A DNA stretch of 64,000 bases from JADGRF01 sp035274465 (GCA_035274465.1 DATEOF010000068.1:1-64000), one strand, 5' to 3'; counted from the stretch's first letter, positions 53,656 to 62,773 are shown. Made by a program: numbers and translations. Notes: a model not told the origin generated them from the letters alone.

Positions 53656-54120
53656 GTGACACCGACTGCCCCACGTGAACCCGCGCTACGTCTGATCATC
53701 GCCTACAAGCTGGCGCGCGCGGCGCTCGCGTTCGGCGCTGCCGGCGTGCTCCTGGGCTTCGTCAGCAGCGGTAACAGTGCGTCGTTGCGGGACTGGGCGC
53801 AGCAGCTGCGCATGCACGTCGCCAGCCACTGGGCGACCGTGCTGGCAGAGAAGCTGGTGGCCGCAGTCACTCCCCACCACGTGTGGCTCGCGGCTACCGC
53901 GCTCGGCTTCGATGGCGCGCTCACGCTGCTCGAAGGCTGGGCGCTGCTTCGCGGCTACACGTGGGGCTCGTGGATCGTCGTGCTGTCCAGCGCGGCCCTG
54001 GTGCCGTTCGAAGCGGTCGGGCTCTGGCACCATCCGCACGCCGGCCGCCTGATCCTGTTGCTCGGCAACGTCGCGGTCGCGCTGTACCTGCTGTGGCGGC
54101 TGCAACGCGAGCGGAAATAG
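53656..54120 (+). CDS. DUF2127 membrane protein
   Basis: 154-aa integral membrane protein with four hydrophobic segments (RLIIAYKLARAALAFGAAGVLLGF, TPHHVWLAATALGFDGALTLLEGWALL, WGSWIVVLSSAALVPFEAVGLW, RLILLLGNVAVALYLLWRL). The pattern AYKLxRAxxAF, the GALTLLEGWALLRGYTWG block and the VPFEAVGLW stretch are typical of DUF2127. Starts with GTG preceded by AGGAA. Function unknown; 57 nt upstream of the AarF-type kinase gene on the same strand. Confidence 0.75.
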   Translation: MTPTAPREPALRLIIAYKLARAALAFGAAGVLLGFVSSGNSASLRDWAQQLRMHVASHWATVLAEKLVAAVTPHHVWLAATALGFDGALTLLEGWALLRGYTWGSWIVVLSSAALVPFEAVGLWHHPHAGRLILLLGNVAVALYLLWRLQRERK

Positions 54121-54177
54121 GCGCCGCTGTCGGCGGCGGGCCTTGTGTTTTGACGTGCGCGACACCACATACCGATC

Positions 54178-55452
54178 GTGAACGATGAGCAGGATTTGCC
54201 CACGGGGCGCTGGGCCCGGCTGTCGCGGGTGGCGCGGGTGGGCGCTCGTTCGGGACTGGCGCTGATCGGTCGTGGCGACGGCAGCGCTGCGGCCGAGCAG
54301 GCGCTGGAGCTCCTGGGCAACCTGCGCGGGCTCGCCGCAAAGGTCGGACAGATGGCGAGCTACATCGACGGCATGGTGCCGGAGGAGCAGCGCGAGGCGT
54401 ACGAGCGCGCGCTGGCCGGCTTGCAGCGCACCACGCCGAGCTCGCCGTTCGCGAAGGTGCGCACCGTGATCGAGCGCGAGCTCGGCGCGAGCCTGGAACA
54501 GAAGTTTGCCGCGTTCGAGCCGGTGCCGATGGCCAGCGCGTCGATCGGGCAAGTCCACCGCGCGCGGCTGCACGATGGCACCGAGGTCGCGGTCAAGGTG
54601 CAGCACCCGGGTATCGAAGCCGCGATCGAGACCGACCTGTCGAGCGCCGGCAGCATCGTGGGCTTCGTCGCGCGAGTATTGCCCAGCGGCATGAACACGC
54701 GCGAGATCCACGAGGAGGTCGCGCGACACTTCCGCGAGGAACTCGACTACCGACTCGAGGCCGAGCGCCAGCATGCGTTCGCGAGCTTTCACGCCGGCGA
54801 CCCGCAGATCCACGTGCCGCGAGTCTTCGAGAGCCACAGCGCACGTCGCGTGATGACCTCCGAGCTCGTGAGCGGCATGAGCTTCGACGCCGCCTGCAAG
54901 CTGTCCGAGGCGCAGCGCCGCAACTACGCCGAGGTGCTGTGGCGCTTCGTGTTCAAGGCCATGCTCGTTCACGGCCTGTTCAACGCCGACCCGCACCCAG
55001 GAAACTACCTGTTCCACGAGGACGGCCGCATCACGTTCCTCGACTTCGGCTGCGTGCAGCGCATCGATCCCGGCATGCTGGCGGCCGCGCGCATCATGCA
55101 CGCTGCAGCCATCAGCGGCGAGGTCGAGCGCTTTCGCCGGGCCGCGGCCCAGGGCTGCAGGACGCGGCCCGGGCCGTACGAGAGCGACTTGTTGGACTAC
55201 CTCTGGCACTGCTACGAGCCGCTGCGCAGCGCGCCCTGCCACGTGACGCGCGACTACGTGGTGGACATCGTGCGCGCCACGCAGCACATGAAGCGCCACA
55301 TGATCTCGAAGAGCTCGAACGTCACGCCCTTGCCGAATGGCATCGTGTTGGCCAACCGCCTGCAGTTCGGGTTCTACTCGGTGCTCGCGCGCCTGGACGT
55401 GCCGGTGGACTACGCCGCGGTCGATCGCGAGATCCTGGCGTTGCTGCCCTGA
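54178..55452 (+). CDS. AarF/UbiB/ABC1-family atypical kinase
   Basis: 424-aa member of the ABC1 (ADCK/UbiB) kinase-like family. The KxGQ motif is in AAKVGQMASYIDGMVP, the Ala-rich nucleotide loop in MASASIGQVHRARL, and VAVKVQHPGI follows. The catalytic block is NADPHPGNYLF and the DFG equivalent is FLDFGCVQRI. Family members act on ubiquinone biosynthesis or other lipid metabolism and use ATP in an unusual way. GTG start. No ubi or menaquinone gene is adjacent, so its role in quinone synthesis is not supported by context. Confidence 0.85.
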   Translation: MNDEQDLPTGRWARLSRVARVGARSGLALIGRGDGSAAAEQALELLGNLRGLAAKVGQMASYIDGMVPEEQREAYERALAGLQRTTPSSPFAKVRTVIERELGASLEQKFAAFEPVPMASASIGQVHRARLHDGTEVAVKVQHPGIEAAIETDLSSAGSIVGFVARVLPSGMNTREIHEEVARHFREELDYRLEAERQHAFASFHAGDPQIHVPRVFESHSARRVMTSELVSGMSFDAACKLSEAQRRNYAEVLWRFVFKAMLVHGLFNADPHPGNYLFHEDGRITFLDFGCVQRIDPGMLAAARIMHAAAISGEVERFRRAAAQGCRTRPGPYESDLLDYLWHCYEPLRSAPCHVTRDYVVDIVRATQHMKRHMISKSSNVTPLPNGIVLANRLQFGFYSVLARLDVPVDYAAVDREILALLP

Positions 55453-55453
55453 C

Positions 55454-56302
55454 TCAGAGCGAGTCTTTGGCGATCACGGTCCAGTCGTCGTGCGCGTGGC
55501 CGCGCTCGAGGTAGCGGTCCATCGTCTGCGCGATCGCGGGCAGGGCGCAGAGCTGGACACCGCCGCGAGCGGCCTCCTCCAGCATCAAGCGCGCGTCCTT
55601 GCGCGCCATCTGCAGCTCCCAGGAAGGATTGCCGAAGTCTGCGGACATCACGCGCGCGACGCGCGCCGGCAAGGTGACCGCAGGGTTGAAGAACTGGAAC
55701 AAGCCGGCAGCGTCCTTCGCGGACACGCCGGTGGCCTTGGCCAGCGCGAAGAAGTCGGCGAAGCCGGCCGTCATGAACATCAAGAACGAGTTGCCGAGCA
55801 GCTTGAACGCGGCCGCGCGGTCCGGCTCTTCGCCCAGGTACACCAGCTTGCCGGTCATCCTGGACAGCTCGGGCTCGAGCCGATCGAAGCGCGCGCGCAC
55901 GCCCGACGCTAGCATCACGCCGGTCGCCTCGAGCGCGTTCTGCGGCGCCATGAACACGGGCGCATGCTGGAACGCGACACCGCGCTCCGCCCAGCGCTGT
56001 GCGCGCGCACGTGTGCCGGTGGGCGAAGTCGTCGTATGATCGACGATGATCACGTCCTTGCCGAAGCCGGGCCGCGCGCGCTCGAGCACGCTGTCCACGG
56101 CGTCGTCGTCCGACAGCGTCAAGTGGATGCGGGTGGCACCACGCACGGCATCCGCAGGATCTTCGAACGCGACGGCGCCCACGTCCGAGAGCGCGCGAGC
56201 CTTGTTGGCGCTGCGATTCCAGACCTGCACCGCTTCGCCACGCTCGCGCAGCGCGCGCACGAAGTTGGCACCGAGCAACCCCATTCCGAGAAAGGCGATC
56301 AT
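55454..56302 (-). CDS. Beta-hydroxyacid (3-hydroxyisobutyrate-type) dehydrogenase
   Basis: 282-aa NAD(P)-dependent oxidoreductase. It has the Rossmann signature IAFLGMGLLGANFVRALRERG, VQVWNRSANKA, and the substrate-binding block with the catalytic Lys in AAFKLLGNSFLMFMTAGFAD. The C-terminal helical domain follows (GVQLCALPAIAQTMDRYLERGHAHDDW). Start: ATG 56302 preceded by GGAGG; the extra upstream residues have no homology. Likely substrates are 3-hydroxyisobutyrate, tartronate semialdehyde or glyoxylate; the sequence does not decide. Convergent with the AarF kinase gene, one base apart. Confidence 0.85.
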   Translation of the reverse strand: MIAFLGMGLLGANFVRALRERGEAVQVWNRSANKARALSDVGAVAFEDPADAVRGATRIHLTLSDDDAVDSVLERARPGFGKDVIIVDHTTTSPTGTRARAQRWAERGVAFQHAPVFMAPQNALEATGVMLASGVRARFDRLEPELSRMTGKLVYLGEEPDRAAAFKLLGNSFLMFMTAGFADFFALAKATGVSAKDAAGLFQFFNPAVTLPARVARVMSADFGNPSWELQMARKDARLMLEEAARGGVQLCALPAIAQTMDRYLERGHAHDDWTVIAKDSL

Positions 56303-56384
56303 GACGAGCCTCCGAACACGGGTGGAAAGACACCCTGTGCGTAGCACGTCGGCGGTGGCAGCTGCCAGGCTCTCGCAGCTCTGA

Positions 56385-57230
56385 TTAGATCGGCTCCAAG
56401 GGAAGCTCGCGCAGCAGCTCGGCTGCCGAATCGCCGAGGATGTCTCGCTGCAACCGCTTGCGATCGCCGAAGAACGCTGCAGCGACCGCGTGATCCAGGC
56501 GGCGTGTGCCGACGAGGTCGAACGCTTCGCGCTCGTCGCTCACGCCTTCTGCATACGCGACGCGCTCTTCGGAGTCCTCGGGCTCGCGCAGGCGTTGTCG
56601 GAAGTACTGCATCCCGAGGCTGCGCGCGCGAGCCTGATGATCGCCCGTGACGACGACCTGGAGCTCCTCGCGTTCGGTGCCGGACAGCGGAGCGAGCGCG
56701 CGTTCGACGCTGGCGTGAAGCGACTCGAGTTGCAGCCGCGTGGCTTCGTGCGTCAACCGCAGCAGCCCAGGGCCGACGGTCCGCGCGAACGCTTCCAGCG
56801 CATCGTCACGTGTGCCCGACCGCGGGCGATCGACAAAGTCGAGGCTCGCATCGAGAATTGCGCATACGTCGCGCTGCGTCTCGACTGTCAGGGCGAGATG
56901 CGTGGCTGCCTCTTGCAGGTTGGAGCGCCACGTCCGCGTGCGTTCCCGCAGCAGTTCGAGTCCTTTTGGACGCGCCGCATCGTCGAACGTCTCGGAGCGC
57001 TGCAGCAGTGCGTAGAGCGCCACGGGTACGTGCGCAACCGCCTTCAACCAGTGGAAAACTTCGGGCATGTAGCGATCCGCCCTCCGCTGCCCGCGGTGAA
57101 ATACGACCAGTGAGTCCGACAGCAGTACGAACACGGGGCATTCCTGCTTGGAGCGATCCTTCGCGCCAGCGTAGGCCTCGTGAAATTGCTCGTTCAGCTG
57201 CTCCGAAAGATTGGGTTCGAAAGGCTGCAC
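56385..57230 (-). CDS. Hypothetical protein, mostly helical
   Basis: 281-aa protein without signal peptide, TM segments or a recognised family. It has long helical stretches (LSEQLNEQFHEAYAGAKDRSKQ, LELLRERTRTWRSNLQEAATHLALTVE, LTHEATRLQLESLHASVERALAPL) and a short segment SEERVAYAEGVSDEREAFDLVGTRRLDHAVAAAFFGDRKRL. Starts with GTG; no ribosome site visible. It lies between the dehydrogenase and the SRPBCC gene, all on the minus strand, with spacings of 82 and 61 nt. Confidence 0.6.
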   Translation of the reverse strand: MQPFEPNLSEQLNEQFHEAYAGAKDRSKQECPVFVLLSDSLVVFHRGQRRADRYMPEVFHWLKAVAHVPVALYALLQRSETFDDAARPKGLELLRERTRTWRSNLQEAATHLALTVETQRDVCAILDASLDFVDRPRSGTRDDALEAFARTVGPGLLRLTHEATRLQLESLHASVERALAPLSGTEREELQVVVTGDHQARARSLGMQYFRQRLREPEDSEERVAYAEGVSDEREAFDLVGTRRLDHAVAAAFFGDRKRLQRDILGDSAAELLRELPLEPI

Positions 57231-57291
57231 GACACATCGCGTTGCAAGTGCCGGGCCAGTCAGCTTTGCATCTGCGGTCGCGGATCGAGCT

Positions 57292-57831
57292 CTACTTCGC
57301 CGCCTTGCTCTCCGCTTGCTGCTTGAGCGCCGACAAGCCCCGCTCGAAGTCGGCGCCCAACATCTTGTCCATGTTCATCACCAGCGAGAACGCCTTGCCG
57401 ATGAAGCCGTTTTCGCCCGTCATCGCCCAGCTGACGCGCGTGCCGTCCGCCTCGGGCTTGAACCTGAACTCGGCCATGTTCGTGGCTGTCATCGGCGCCG
57501 TGAACTGCAGCTGCACGTCGAGCTCGCTCGGCTCGCTCGCGCGCACGATCTGCATGCGTCCGCTGCCTACCTTGTCGTTGCCCGACCAGGTGTACTCCGC
57601 ACCTTGGCCCTTCGGTGGGCCGCCGTACGTCGTCTTCATGTTCGGATCCAAGCTGGCCCAGGGCGACCACGCTTTCCAGGCGTGAAAGTCGTCCACCAAG
57701 CCGTAGACCACGCCGGACGGCGCCTGGATCTGTGCGCTGCGTTCGATGCGGAACGTGGCGGGTTGGAGCGCCACCACGATCCCCAGCACCACGAGCAGGC
57801 CCGCCAGTCCGATACCGATCTTCTTCAGCAT
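57292..57831 (-). CDS. SRPBCC-family (START-like) protein with N-terminal TM
   Basis: 179-aa protein: an N-terminal membrane anchor (IGIGLAGLLVVLGIVVAL), then an SRPBCC hydrophobic-ligand domain (RIERSAQIQAPSGVVYGLVDDFHAWKAWSPW, TYGGPPKGQGAEYTWSGNDKVGSGRM, GTRVSWAMTGENGFIGKAF). Polyketide cyclase/dehydrase-type family often annotated as SRPBCC. The ATG at 57831 places the TM at the N-terminus; the frame extends upstream without homology. Function not predictable. Confidence 0.8.
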   Translation of the reverse strand: MLKKIGIGLAGLLVVLGIVVALQPATFRIERSAQIQAPSGVVYGLVDDFHAWKAWSPWASLDPNMKTTYGGPPKGQGAEYTWSGNDKVGSGRMQIVRASEPSELDVQLQFTAPMTATNMAEFRFKPEADGTRVSWAMTGENGFIGKAFSLVMNMDKMLGADFERGLSALKQQAESKAAK

Positions 57832-57976
57832 GAAGCGCGCGATACCACGGCCCCGGCCTGCACGTACGGCGATGTCGGTGACACTGAAAATCCAGCAATC
57901 CAGGAAAGTCGGCCCGGTGTAGAGGCCTACGCACATTTCCACTGGCCGAGGCGGGCTAGTCCATGTATCCCTAAGC

Positions 57977-58261
57977 ATGGACGTCGTGACGCTCGCGCCG
58001 TTTCGGCAGCCGGTTCTGGCCGAGGTCGTCCCGTCCGCAGCCGGTCCGGCACGCGTCGAGCTCAAGGTCGAGATCGTCGCCAGCCAGCCGCCGCCGCCGC
58101 CAGCTGCAGCGAGCGCGCCGGCCCTGCCCCCGCCCCGCGCCGAGCTGCCGCCATCCGATGCGTTGCAGCTGCCGGCTCAACGCGCTCGCGCGGTCGCGGC
58201 CTACGCGGCTCGCGACCCATTCCAGCCGCGCCCGGGCCTGATAGTGGATGTGCGCGCGTAA
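57977..58261 (+). CDS. Small Pro-rich protein, doubtful
   Basis: 94-aa frame with a Pro/Ala-rich centre (QPPPPPAAASAPALPPPRAELPP) and a C-terminal RARAVAAYAARDPFQPRPGLIVDVRA. No ribosome site is seen at the ATG. The C-terminal pattern resembles small proteins I have seen in other proteobacteria, but cannot be named. It could be a spurious frame in G+C-rich sequence. Confidence 0.35.
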   Translation: MDVVTLAPFRQPVLAEVVPSAAGPARVELKVEIVASQPPPPPAAASAPALPPPRAELPPSDALQLPAQRARAVAAYAARDPFQPRPGLIVDVRA

Positions 58262-58445
58262 AGATTCGCGGGCTCAGGCGACTAGTGTTTCGCGTGGCTC
58301 GCGCTGCCGATCGACATAGCTAAGTCGTTGGCAGGAATTGCGGTGCCAGGCTGACGGCGCGATCATGGCTGCGCTGCCGCCACGGGTTGCGCCCACTGTG
58401 CCATGAGCTTGGGACGTACGGCTCCGGAACAGCCGCATGGGCGTG

Positions 58446-58460
58446 TGATTGTGATAATCA
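58446..58460. promoter_or_regulatory. Short inverted repeat before the hybrid kinase gene
   Basis: TGATT (58446-58450) and AATCA (58456-58460) around GTGAT, 21 bp before the ATG at 58482 and just upstream of its GGAGGAG. The 220-bp gap 58262-58481 has no other named element. Confidence 0.25.
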
Positions 58461-58481
58461 GATCGACGCGGGAGGAGCAGC

Positions 58482-60896
58482 ATGGGCCGTGTGCTTCGAG
58501 TGCTGTGGATCGCGGAGTCGGCGGACGACGCGACCTCGATCACCGAGGCGCTTCAATCCGGCGGGTTCGCGGTCACGGCACGGAGGGTGCAGACTGCGAC
58601 AGAATTGCAAGCGGCGCTGGCCGAACAGCGCTGGGACGTGCTGGCGTGTAGCTTGCGCGGCAGCCTGCCTCCGGCGGCGCTCGTGGCCCTCGACTCCGTG
58701 CCGAGCGGTGCGCGCCCGCCGTTGATCCTGATCGCGGATCGCTTCGAGAGCGCGGCGCTCGAGGCCTACCGCTGGTCCGCGCTGGTCTGTCTGCGCGACC
58801 GGCTGTTCCTGCAGCTCACGGCTGCGGTGGAGAACTTGCTGGGTGAGGCCGACGGGCGCGCGGGTGAGCGCGGCGAGCGCGAATTCGAACGCGGGCAGCG
58901 CGAGGTGCTGGAGCGCATCGCCGCCGGCGCGCCGCTGCGCGGGCTGCTGGAACAGATCGTGTGCCTGGTGGAGGCCCAGTCCGAGGGCATGCTGTGCTCG
59001 ATCCTGCTGCTCGACGAGCGCAAGTTGCGCCATGGCGCGCACTCCAGCCTGCCGCGCGAGTTCATCCAGAAGATCGACGGCGCCGCGATCGGGCCCCAGG
59101 CGGGTTCGTGCGGCACCGCGGCCTACATCGGCCAGCGCGTGATCGTGGAGGACATCGAGACCGACCCGCTGTGGGCCGACTATCGCCAGATCGCGTCGCC
59201 GCACGGGCTGCGTGCCTGCTGGTCGAGTCCGATCTTCTCGCCGCAGCGCGACGTGCTCGGCACGTTCGCGATGTACTACCGGGTGGCGCGCCGGCCGCAC
59301 CCACAAGAGGTGGCCTGGGTCGATCGCGCCACGCACCTGGCGTCGATCGCGATGTGCCGCGACCGCGCCGAGCAGGTGTTGCGGCGCAGCGAGGCGCGCT
59401 ACCGCCAGATCGTCGACACCGCCCACGAGGGCGTGTGGCTGACTGATGCCAACGCGCACACGTTGTTCCTCAACCGTCGCTGTGCAGAGCTGCTCGGTCA
59501 GAGCCCCGAAGAGCTCTTCGGGCGCAGCTTGTTCGAGTTCGTCGATCCGAGCAGCCGTGCGGTCGCGCGCGAGCTCTGGCAAAACACCCAGAGCGCGAAC
59601 CAGCAGGTCGAGGTGCAGTTCCGGCGCAAGGATGGCTCGCAGCTCTGGGCGATGGTCGCGGCCAGCGCGCTGCGCGACGAACAGGGCAACCCGGCCGGCA
59701 TGCTGGCGATGCTGAGCGATACGACCGAGCTCCGCAAGGCGGAGTTCACGCTGCGCCAGCGCCAGCGCATGGAGAGTTTGGGCACGCTGGCCGGCGGCAT
59801 CGCGCACGACTTCAACAACATCTTGACTGCGATCGCCCACAACTTGTCGCTCGCCGTGAGCGATCTGCCGGAGAAGCACGTCGTCCAGGACGCGCTGGCC
59901 GAGATCGACGTCGCGGTCAAGCGCGCCACCGATCTCGTGCGCCAGATCCTGACGTTCAGTCGCCATCAGGAGTCCAAGCGCGAGCAGCTACGGCTGGAGG
60001 TCGTGGTCGACGAGGCGCTGCAGATGCTCAAGGCCACGCTGCCTGGCTCGGTCCAGATCGAGACGAAGTACGCCCCCGATTTGCCGGAGATCCTCGCGGA
60101 CCCCACACAGCTGCACCAGGTCGTGATGAACCTCGGCACGAATGCGGCGCACGCCATGGCGGCGAACGGCGGCAGGCTCGCGGTTCGCGCCGGGCTGGTG
60201 ACCGAGCGCTCGCGCAAGACCGCTGGAGCCACCGAGCTGCGCGCGGGTAGCTACGTCAAGCTGGAGGTCAGCGATACCGGGACGGGCATGGACGTGTCCA
60301 CGTTGGAGCGGATCTTCGATCCGTTCTTCACCACGCGCGAACCGGGCGCCGGCACGGGGCTCGGGCTGTCGGTCGTGCACGGCATCGTCAAGAGCCACGA
60401 GGGCGCGATCGAGGTGCGCAGCACACCGGCGAGCGGCAGCTGCTTCACGATCTACTTGCCGGCAGCTGCGCGCGCGCAGGTCGAGCCGCCGCGACCGAGT
60501 CGCATCGAGTTCGCTCGCGGCGAAGGCGAACGCATCCTGTGCATCGACGACGAGGCGGCGGTGGTGCGGGTCGCGACCCAGGTGCTGCGCCGGCTGGGCT
60601 ATCAGCCGACCGGCCACACCGACGCCGTGCAGGCGCTCGAGGCGTTTCGCGCCGATCCGAACGCGTTCGATCTGTTGTTGACCGACTTCGCCATGCCGCA
60701 CCTCACCGGTCACGCGCTGGTGGCAGCTTTTCAGCGCGTACGCCCGGGCCTACCGATCGTCGTCACGTCGGGCCGCATCGACAACCAGGACGTCGAGGCC
60801 CTGCGCGCAGTCGGCATTCGCGAAGTGCTGTTCAAGCCCAGCAGCGTGGCCGAGCTCGGCGCCTCGTTACGGCGAGCACTGCGCGACCGGCGTTGA
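58482..60896 (+). CDS. Hybrid kinase: pseudo-receiver, GAF, PAS, HisKA/HATPase, receiver
   Basis: 804-aa cytoplasmic hybrid kinase. The N-terminal ~115 residues fold like a receiver but the phospho-acceptor Asp position reads LACSLRG (Ser for Asp), so this receiver is probably not phosphorylated. Next come a GAF domain (LEQIVCLVEAQSEGMLCSILLLD, GPQAGSCGTAAYIGQRVIVEDI), a PAS domain (YRQIVDTAHEGVWLTDANAHTLFLN), and HisKA with H442 in GGIAHDFNNILTAI. The HATPase has NLGTNAAHAMA, DTGTGMD and GTGLGLSVVHGIVKSHEG. The C-terminal receiver has D735 in LTDFAMPHLTGHAL and K in LFKPSS. GGAGGAG ribosome site. Orphan: no regulator beside it. Confidence 0.9.
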   Translation: MGRVLRVLWIAESADDATSITEALQSGGFAVTARRVQTATELQAALAEQRWDVLACSLRGSLPPAALVALDSVPSGARPPLILIADRFESAALEAYRWSALVCLRDRLFLQLTAAVENLLGEADGRAGERGEREFERGQREVLERIAAGAPLRGLLEQIVCLVEAQSEGMLCSILLLDERKLRHGAHSSLPREFIQKIDGAAIGPQAGSCGTAAYIGQRVIVEDIETDPLWADYRQIASPHGLRACWSSPIFSPQRDVLGTFAMYYRVARRPHPQEVAWVDRATHLASIAMCRDRAEQVLRRSEARYRQIVDTAHEGVWLTDANAHTLFLNRRCAELLGQSPEELFGRSLFEFVDPSSRAVARELWQNTQSANQQVEVQFRRKDGSQLWAMVAASALRDEQGNPAGMLAMLSDTTELRKAEFTLRQRQRMESLGTLAGGIAHDFNNILTAIAHNLSLAVSDLPEKHVVQDALAEIDVAVKRATDLVRQILTFSRHQESKREQLRLEVVVDEALQMLKATLPGSVQIETKYAPDLPEILADPTQLHQVVMNLGTNAAHAMAANGGRLAVRAGLVTERSRKTAGATELRAGSYVKLEVSDTGTGMDVSTLERIFDPFFTTREPGAGTGLGLSVVHGIVKSHEGAIEVRSTPASGSCFTIYLPAAARAQVEPPRPSRIEFARGEGERILCIDDEAAVVRVATQVLRRLGYQPTGHTDAVQALEAFRADPNAFDLLLTDFAMPHLTGHALVAAFQRVRPGLPIVVTSGRIDNQDVEALRAVGIREVLFKPSSVAELGASLRRALRDRR

Positions 60897-60959
60897 AGAT
60901 CACTTGACGAACGGCCGAGGCCGCCCCAAGCTCGTCAGATCTCCGGAAGGAGGCAGACT

Positions 60960-61022
60960 ATGCGCAAGCCCATTGTTCCATACAGCGTGGCCACCGCCGT
61001 CGCCTCCAGCTCCATTGCGTGA
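60960..61022 (+). CDS. 20-aa peptide with strong ribosome site (leader or small protein)
   Basis: Twenty-codon frame (starts MRKPIVPYS) with AAGGAGG at 60946-60952, 7 nt before the ATG, stronger than most ribosome sites in this window. The peptide is Ala/Ser/Val-rich. It lies in the 262-bp gap 60897-61158 between the hybrid kinase and rsgA; nothing else in the gap is recognisable apart from a G+C hairpin around 61099-61113. Could be a leader peptide, small secreted or membrane peptide, or chance. Confidence 0.45.
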   Translation: MRKPIVPYSVATAVASSSIA

Positions 61023-61158
61023 GTAGTTCGTAGTCACCAGCGCAGAAGCCGGCGCGCGACGTGCGCGGCCCCACCGCCGCTCCGCACATCGCACGCCCGG
61101 CCGCATCGCGGCCGAGGCCTTCGCCGTTCGTTTGCTCTTCTGCGTCTGGAGACACCAC

Positions 61159-62229
61159 ATGAACCTCGAGAGTCTGGGCTTTGGCGAGCCGTTTCGCACG
61201 GCGTTCGCGACTGAGAGTGATCCGAGTTGTGTGCCCGCGCGCGTGTTCAGCGCACAGCGCGAGCAGTTCGAGTTGTGCAGCGAGGCTGGGTCGTTGACGG
61301 CCAGCCTCAGCGGCCGGCTGCGCCATGAAGCGACGCAAGGCGGCCTGCCAGTGGTCGGCGACTGGGTGGTTGCGCGCCCTGATTCGAGCGGCGAACGCGC
61401 GAGCATCCTGCGCGTTTTACCGCGCAAGACATCGCTGACACGCAAGCGCCCCGAGCGCTCGTCGGAGCTGCAGCTCATGGCTGCGAACGTGGACTACGTC
61501 TTCGTGGTCAGCGCGCTCAACCAGGACTTCAGTCCGCGGCGCATCGAACGCGCGCTGGCGTTGATCTGGGAAGGCGGTGCGCAACCCGTCGTGCTGCTCA
61601 CCAAGCTGGACAGCTGCCCTGACCCCGAAGCGTACCTGGAAAGCGCACGCGAGGTGGCGCTCGGTGTGCCCGTGCACGCGCTCTCGGTCCACTCCGGCAT
61701 GGGCCTCGAAGCGCTCGACGCGTATCTGACGCCTGCGCGCACCGTGGCGTTGATCGGCTCGTCGGGCGTCGGCAAGTCCACGCTGGTCAACCATTGCCTC
61801 GGCGAAACGCGCGCTGCCACGCAGGCGGCTCGCGACGGCGACGACAAGGGGCGCCACACCACCACCGCGCGTGAGCTCTTCCTGTTGCCCCAGGGCGCGC
61901 TGCTGATCGACACGCCGGGCATGCGTGAGCTCGGATTGGTGGAAGCCAGCGACGGCCTGGACGCGACCTTCGCCGACATCGAAGCGCTCTCGACCGGCTG
62001 TCGTTTCAGCGACTGCCAGCATCGAGCCGATCCGGGCTGCGCGATTCAGGCAGCGCTGCAACGAGGCGAGCTGGATCCAGCCCGCCTCGCCGCGTACGGC
62101 AAGCTCCAACGCGAGCTCGCGTACGAACACCGCCGGCACGACGCGCGCGCGCGCCAGGATCACCAGCGAGACCTGCGCAAGCTATTCAAAGAGCGCAACC
62201 GAGCGCAGCGAGCCCATCCCAAGCGTTGA
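61159..62229 (+). CDS. rsgA: Ribosome small-subunit-dependent GTPase A
   Basis: 356-aa circularly permuted GTPase that helps late 30S maturation. The OB-fold N-terminal domain (GDWVVARPDSS) precedes the G4-like motif VLLTKLDSC, the P-loop GSSGVGKSTLVNH, the G3 DTPGMRELGL, and the zinc-binding C-terminal domain CRFSDCQHRADPGCAIQAAL. The order G4-G1-G3 shows the circular permutation typical of RsgA. ATG 61159 is used; an upstream in-frame TTG adds nine unrelated residues. The last 48 nt overlap the convergent DoxX gene. Confidence 0.93.
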   Translation: MNLESLGFGEPFRTAFATESDPSCVPARVFSAQREQFELCSEAGSLTASLSGRLRHEATQGGLPVVGDWVVARPDSSGERASILRVLPRKTSLTRKRPERSSELQLMAANVDYVFVVSALNQDFSPRRIERALALIWEGGAQPVVLLTKLDSCPDPEAYLESAREVALGVPVHALSVHSGMGLEALDAYLTPARTVALIGSSGVGKSTLVNHCLGETRAATQAARDGDDKGRHTTTARELFLLPQGALLIDTPGMRELGLVEASDGLDATFADIEALSTGCRFSDCQHRADPGCAIQAALQRGELDPARLAAYGKLQRELAYEHRRHDARARQDHQRDLRKLFKERNRAQRAHPKR

Positions 62230-62667
62230 GAGCGCCCGCGCGATCCAGCGATCGAGCGACCAGGCGCCGCCGCCGAGGGCGACCAGCGGCAGGCTCAAGC
62301 CCAGCGCCAGCAGGTGCAGCTCGAAGCCTTCGCCGCCCAGGTTGCCGCCCCAGTTCATGTAGAAGCCGTACTTCCAGTGAACCATTGCCACCGCCCCGAG
62401 CATCGTCGCCGTCACGCCGGCGGCGGCGATGCGCGTCGCGGCGCCCAGCAGCAGGCCCAGCGCTCCGAGCGTCTCGCCGAGGATCACCAGGAACCCCAGC
62501 ACGGCGGGTACACCGAGCGATGTGAAGAACTGCATGGTGCCGTCGTAGCCAAAGCCGCCGAACCAGCCGAAGGCCTTCTGGACGCCGTGGGCGCCGATCA
62601 CGGTCGCCAGCACCAGGCGCTGAAAGGCCAAGGTCCGGGATTCCGAAGTGTCGAACAGAGTACGCAT
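62182..62667 (-). CDS. DoxX-family membrane protein
   Basis: 161-aa membrane protein with four hydrophobic segments and the DoxX pattern LVLATVIGAHGVQKAFGWFGGFG, then FFTSLGVPAVLGFLVILGETLGALGLLLGAATRIAAAGVTATMLGAVAMVHW. DoxX proteins are associated with quinone or thiosulfate-linked electron transfer, but the role here is open. GAGG before the ATG. Divergent from the LysR gene at 62777 with 109 bp between; probable target of that regulator. 3' end overlaps rsgA. Confidence 0.85.
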   Translation of the reverse strand: MRTLFDTSESRTLAFQRLVLATVIGAHGVQKAFGWFGGFGYDGTMQFFTSLGVPAVLGFLVILGETLGALGLLLGAATRIAAAGVTATMLGAVAMVHWKYGFYMNWGGNLGGEGFELHLLALGLSLPLVALGGGAWSLDRWIARALSTLGMGSLRSVALFE

Positions 62668-62755
62668 GGCTGAACCTCGCAGGTGAATGAGTTGTCCTGC
62701 GTCTATGAATAATCCTCGGGCCGACGCCGAAAAAGACCGGTTTACGCGCACAGAC

Positions 62756-62773
62756 TGTTCGGTATAGAGAACA
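62756..62773. promoter_or_regulatory. Candidate LysR operator between doxX and lysR
   Basis: TGTTC-GGTATAGA-GAACA: perfect 5-bp arms and a T-N(16)-A spacing in an otherwise A+T-richer intergenic segment. Ends 3 bp before the LysR start codon, fitting autoregulation; the divergent doxX gene is about 90 bp away. Confidence 0.5.
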
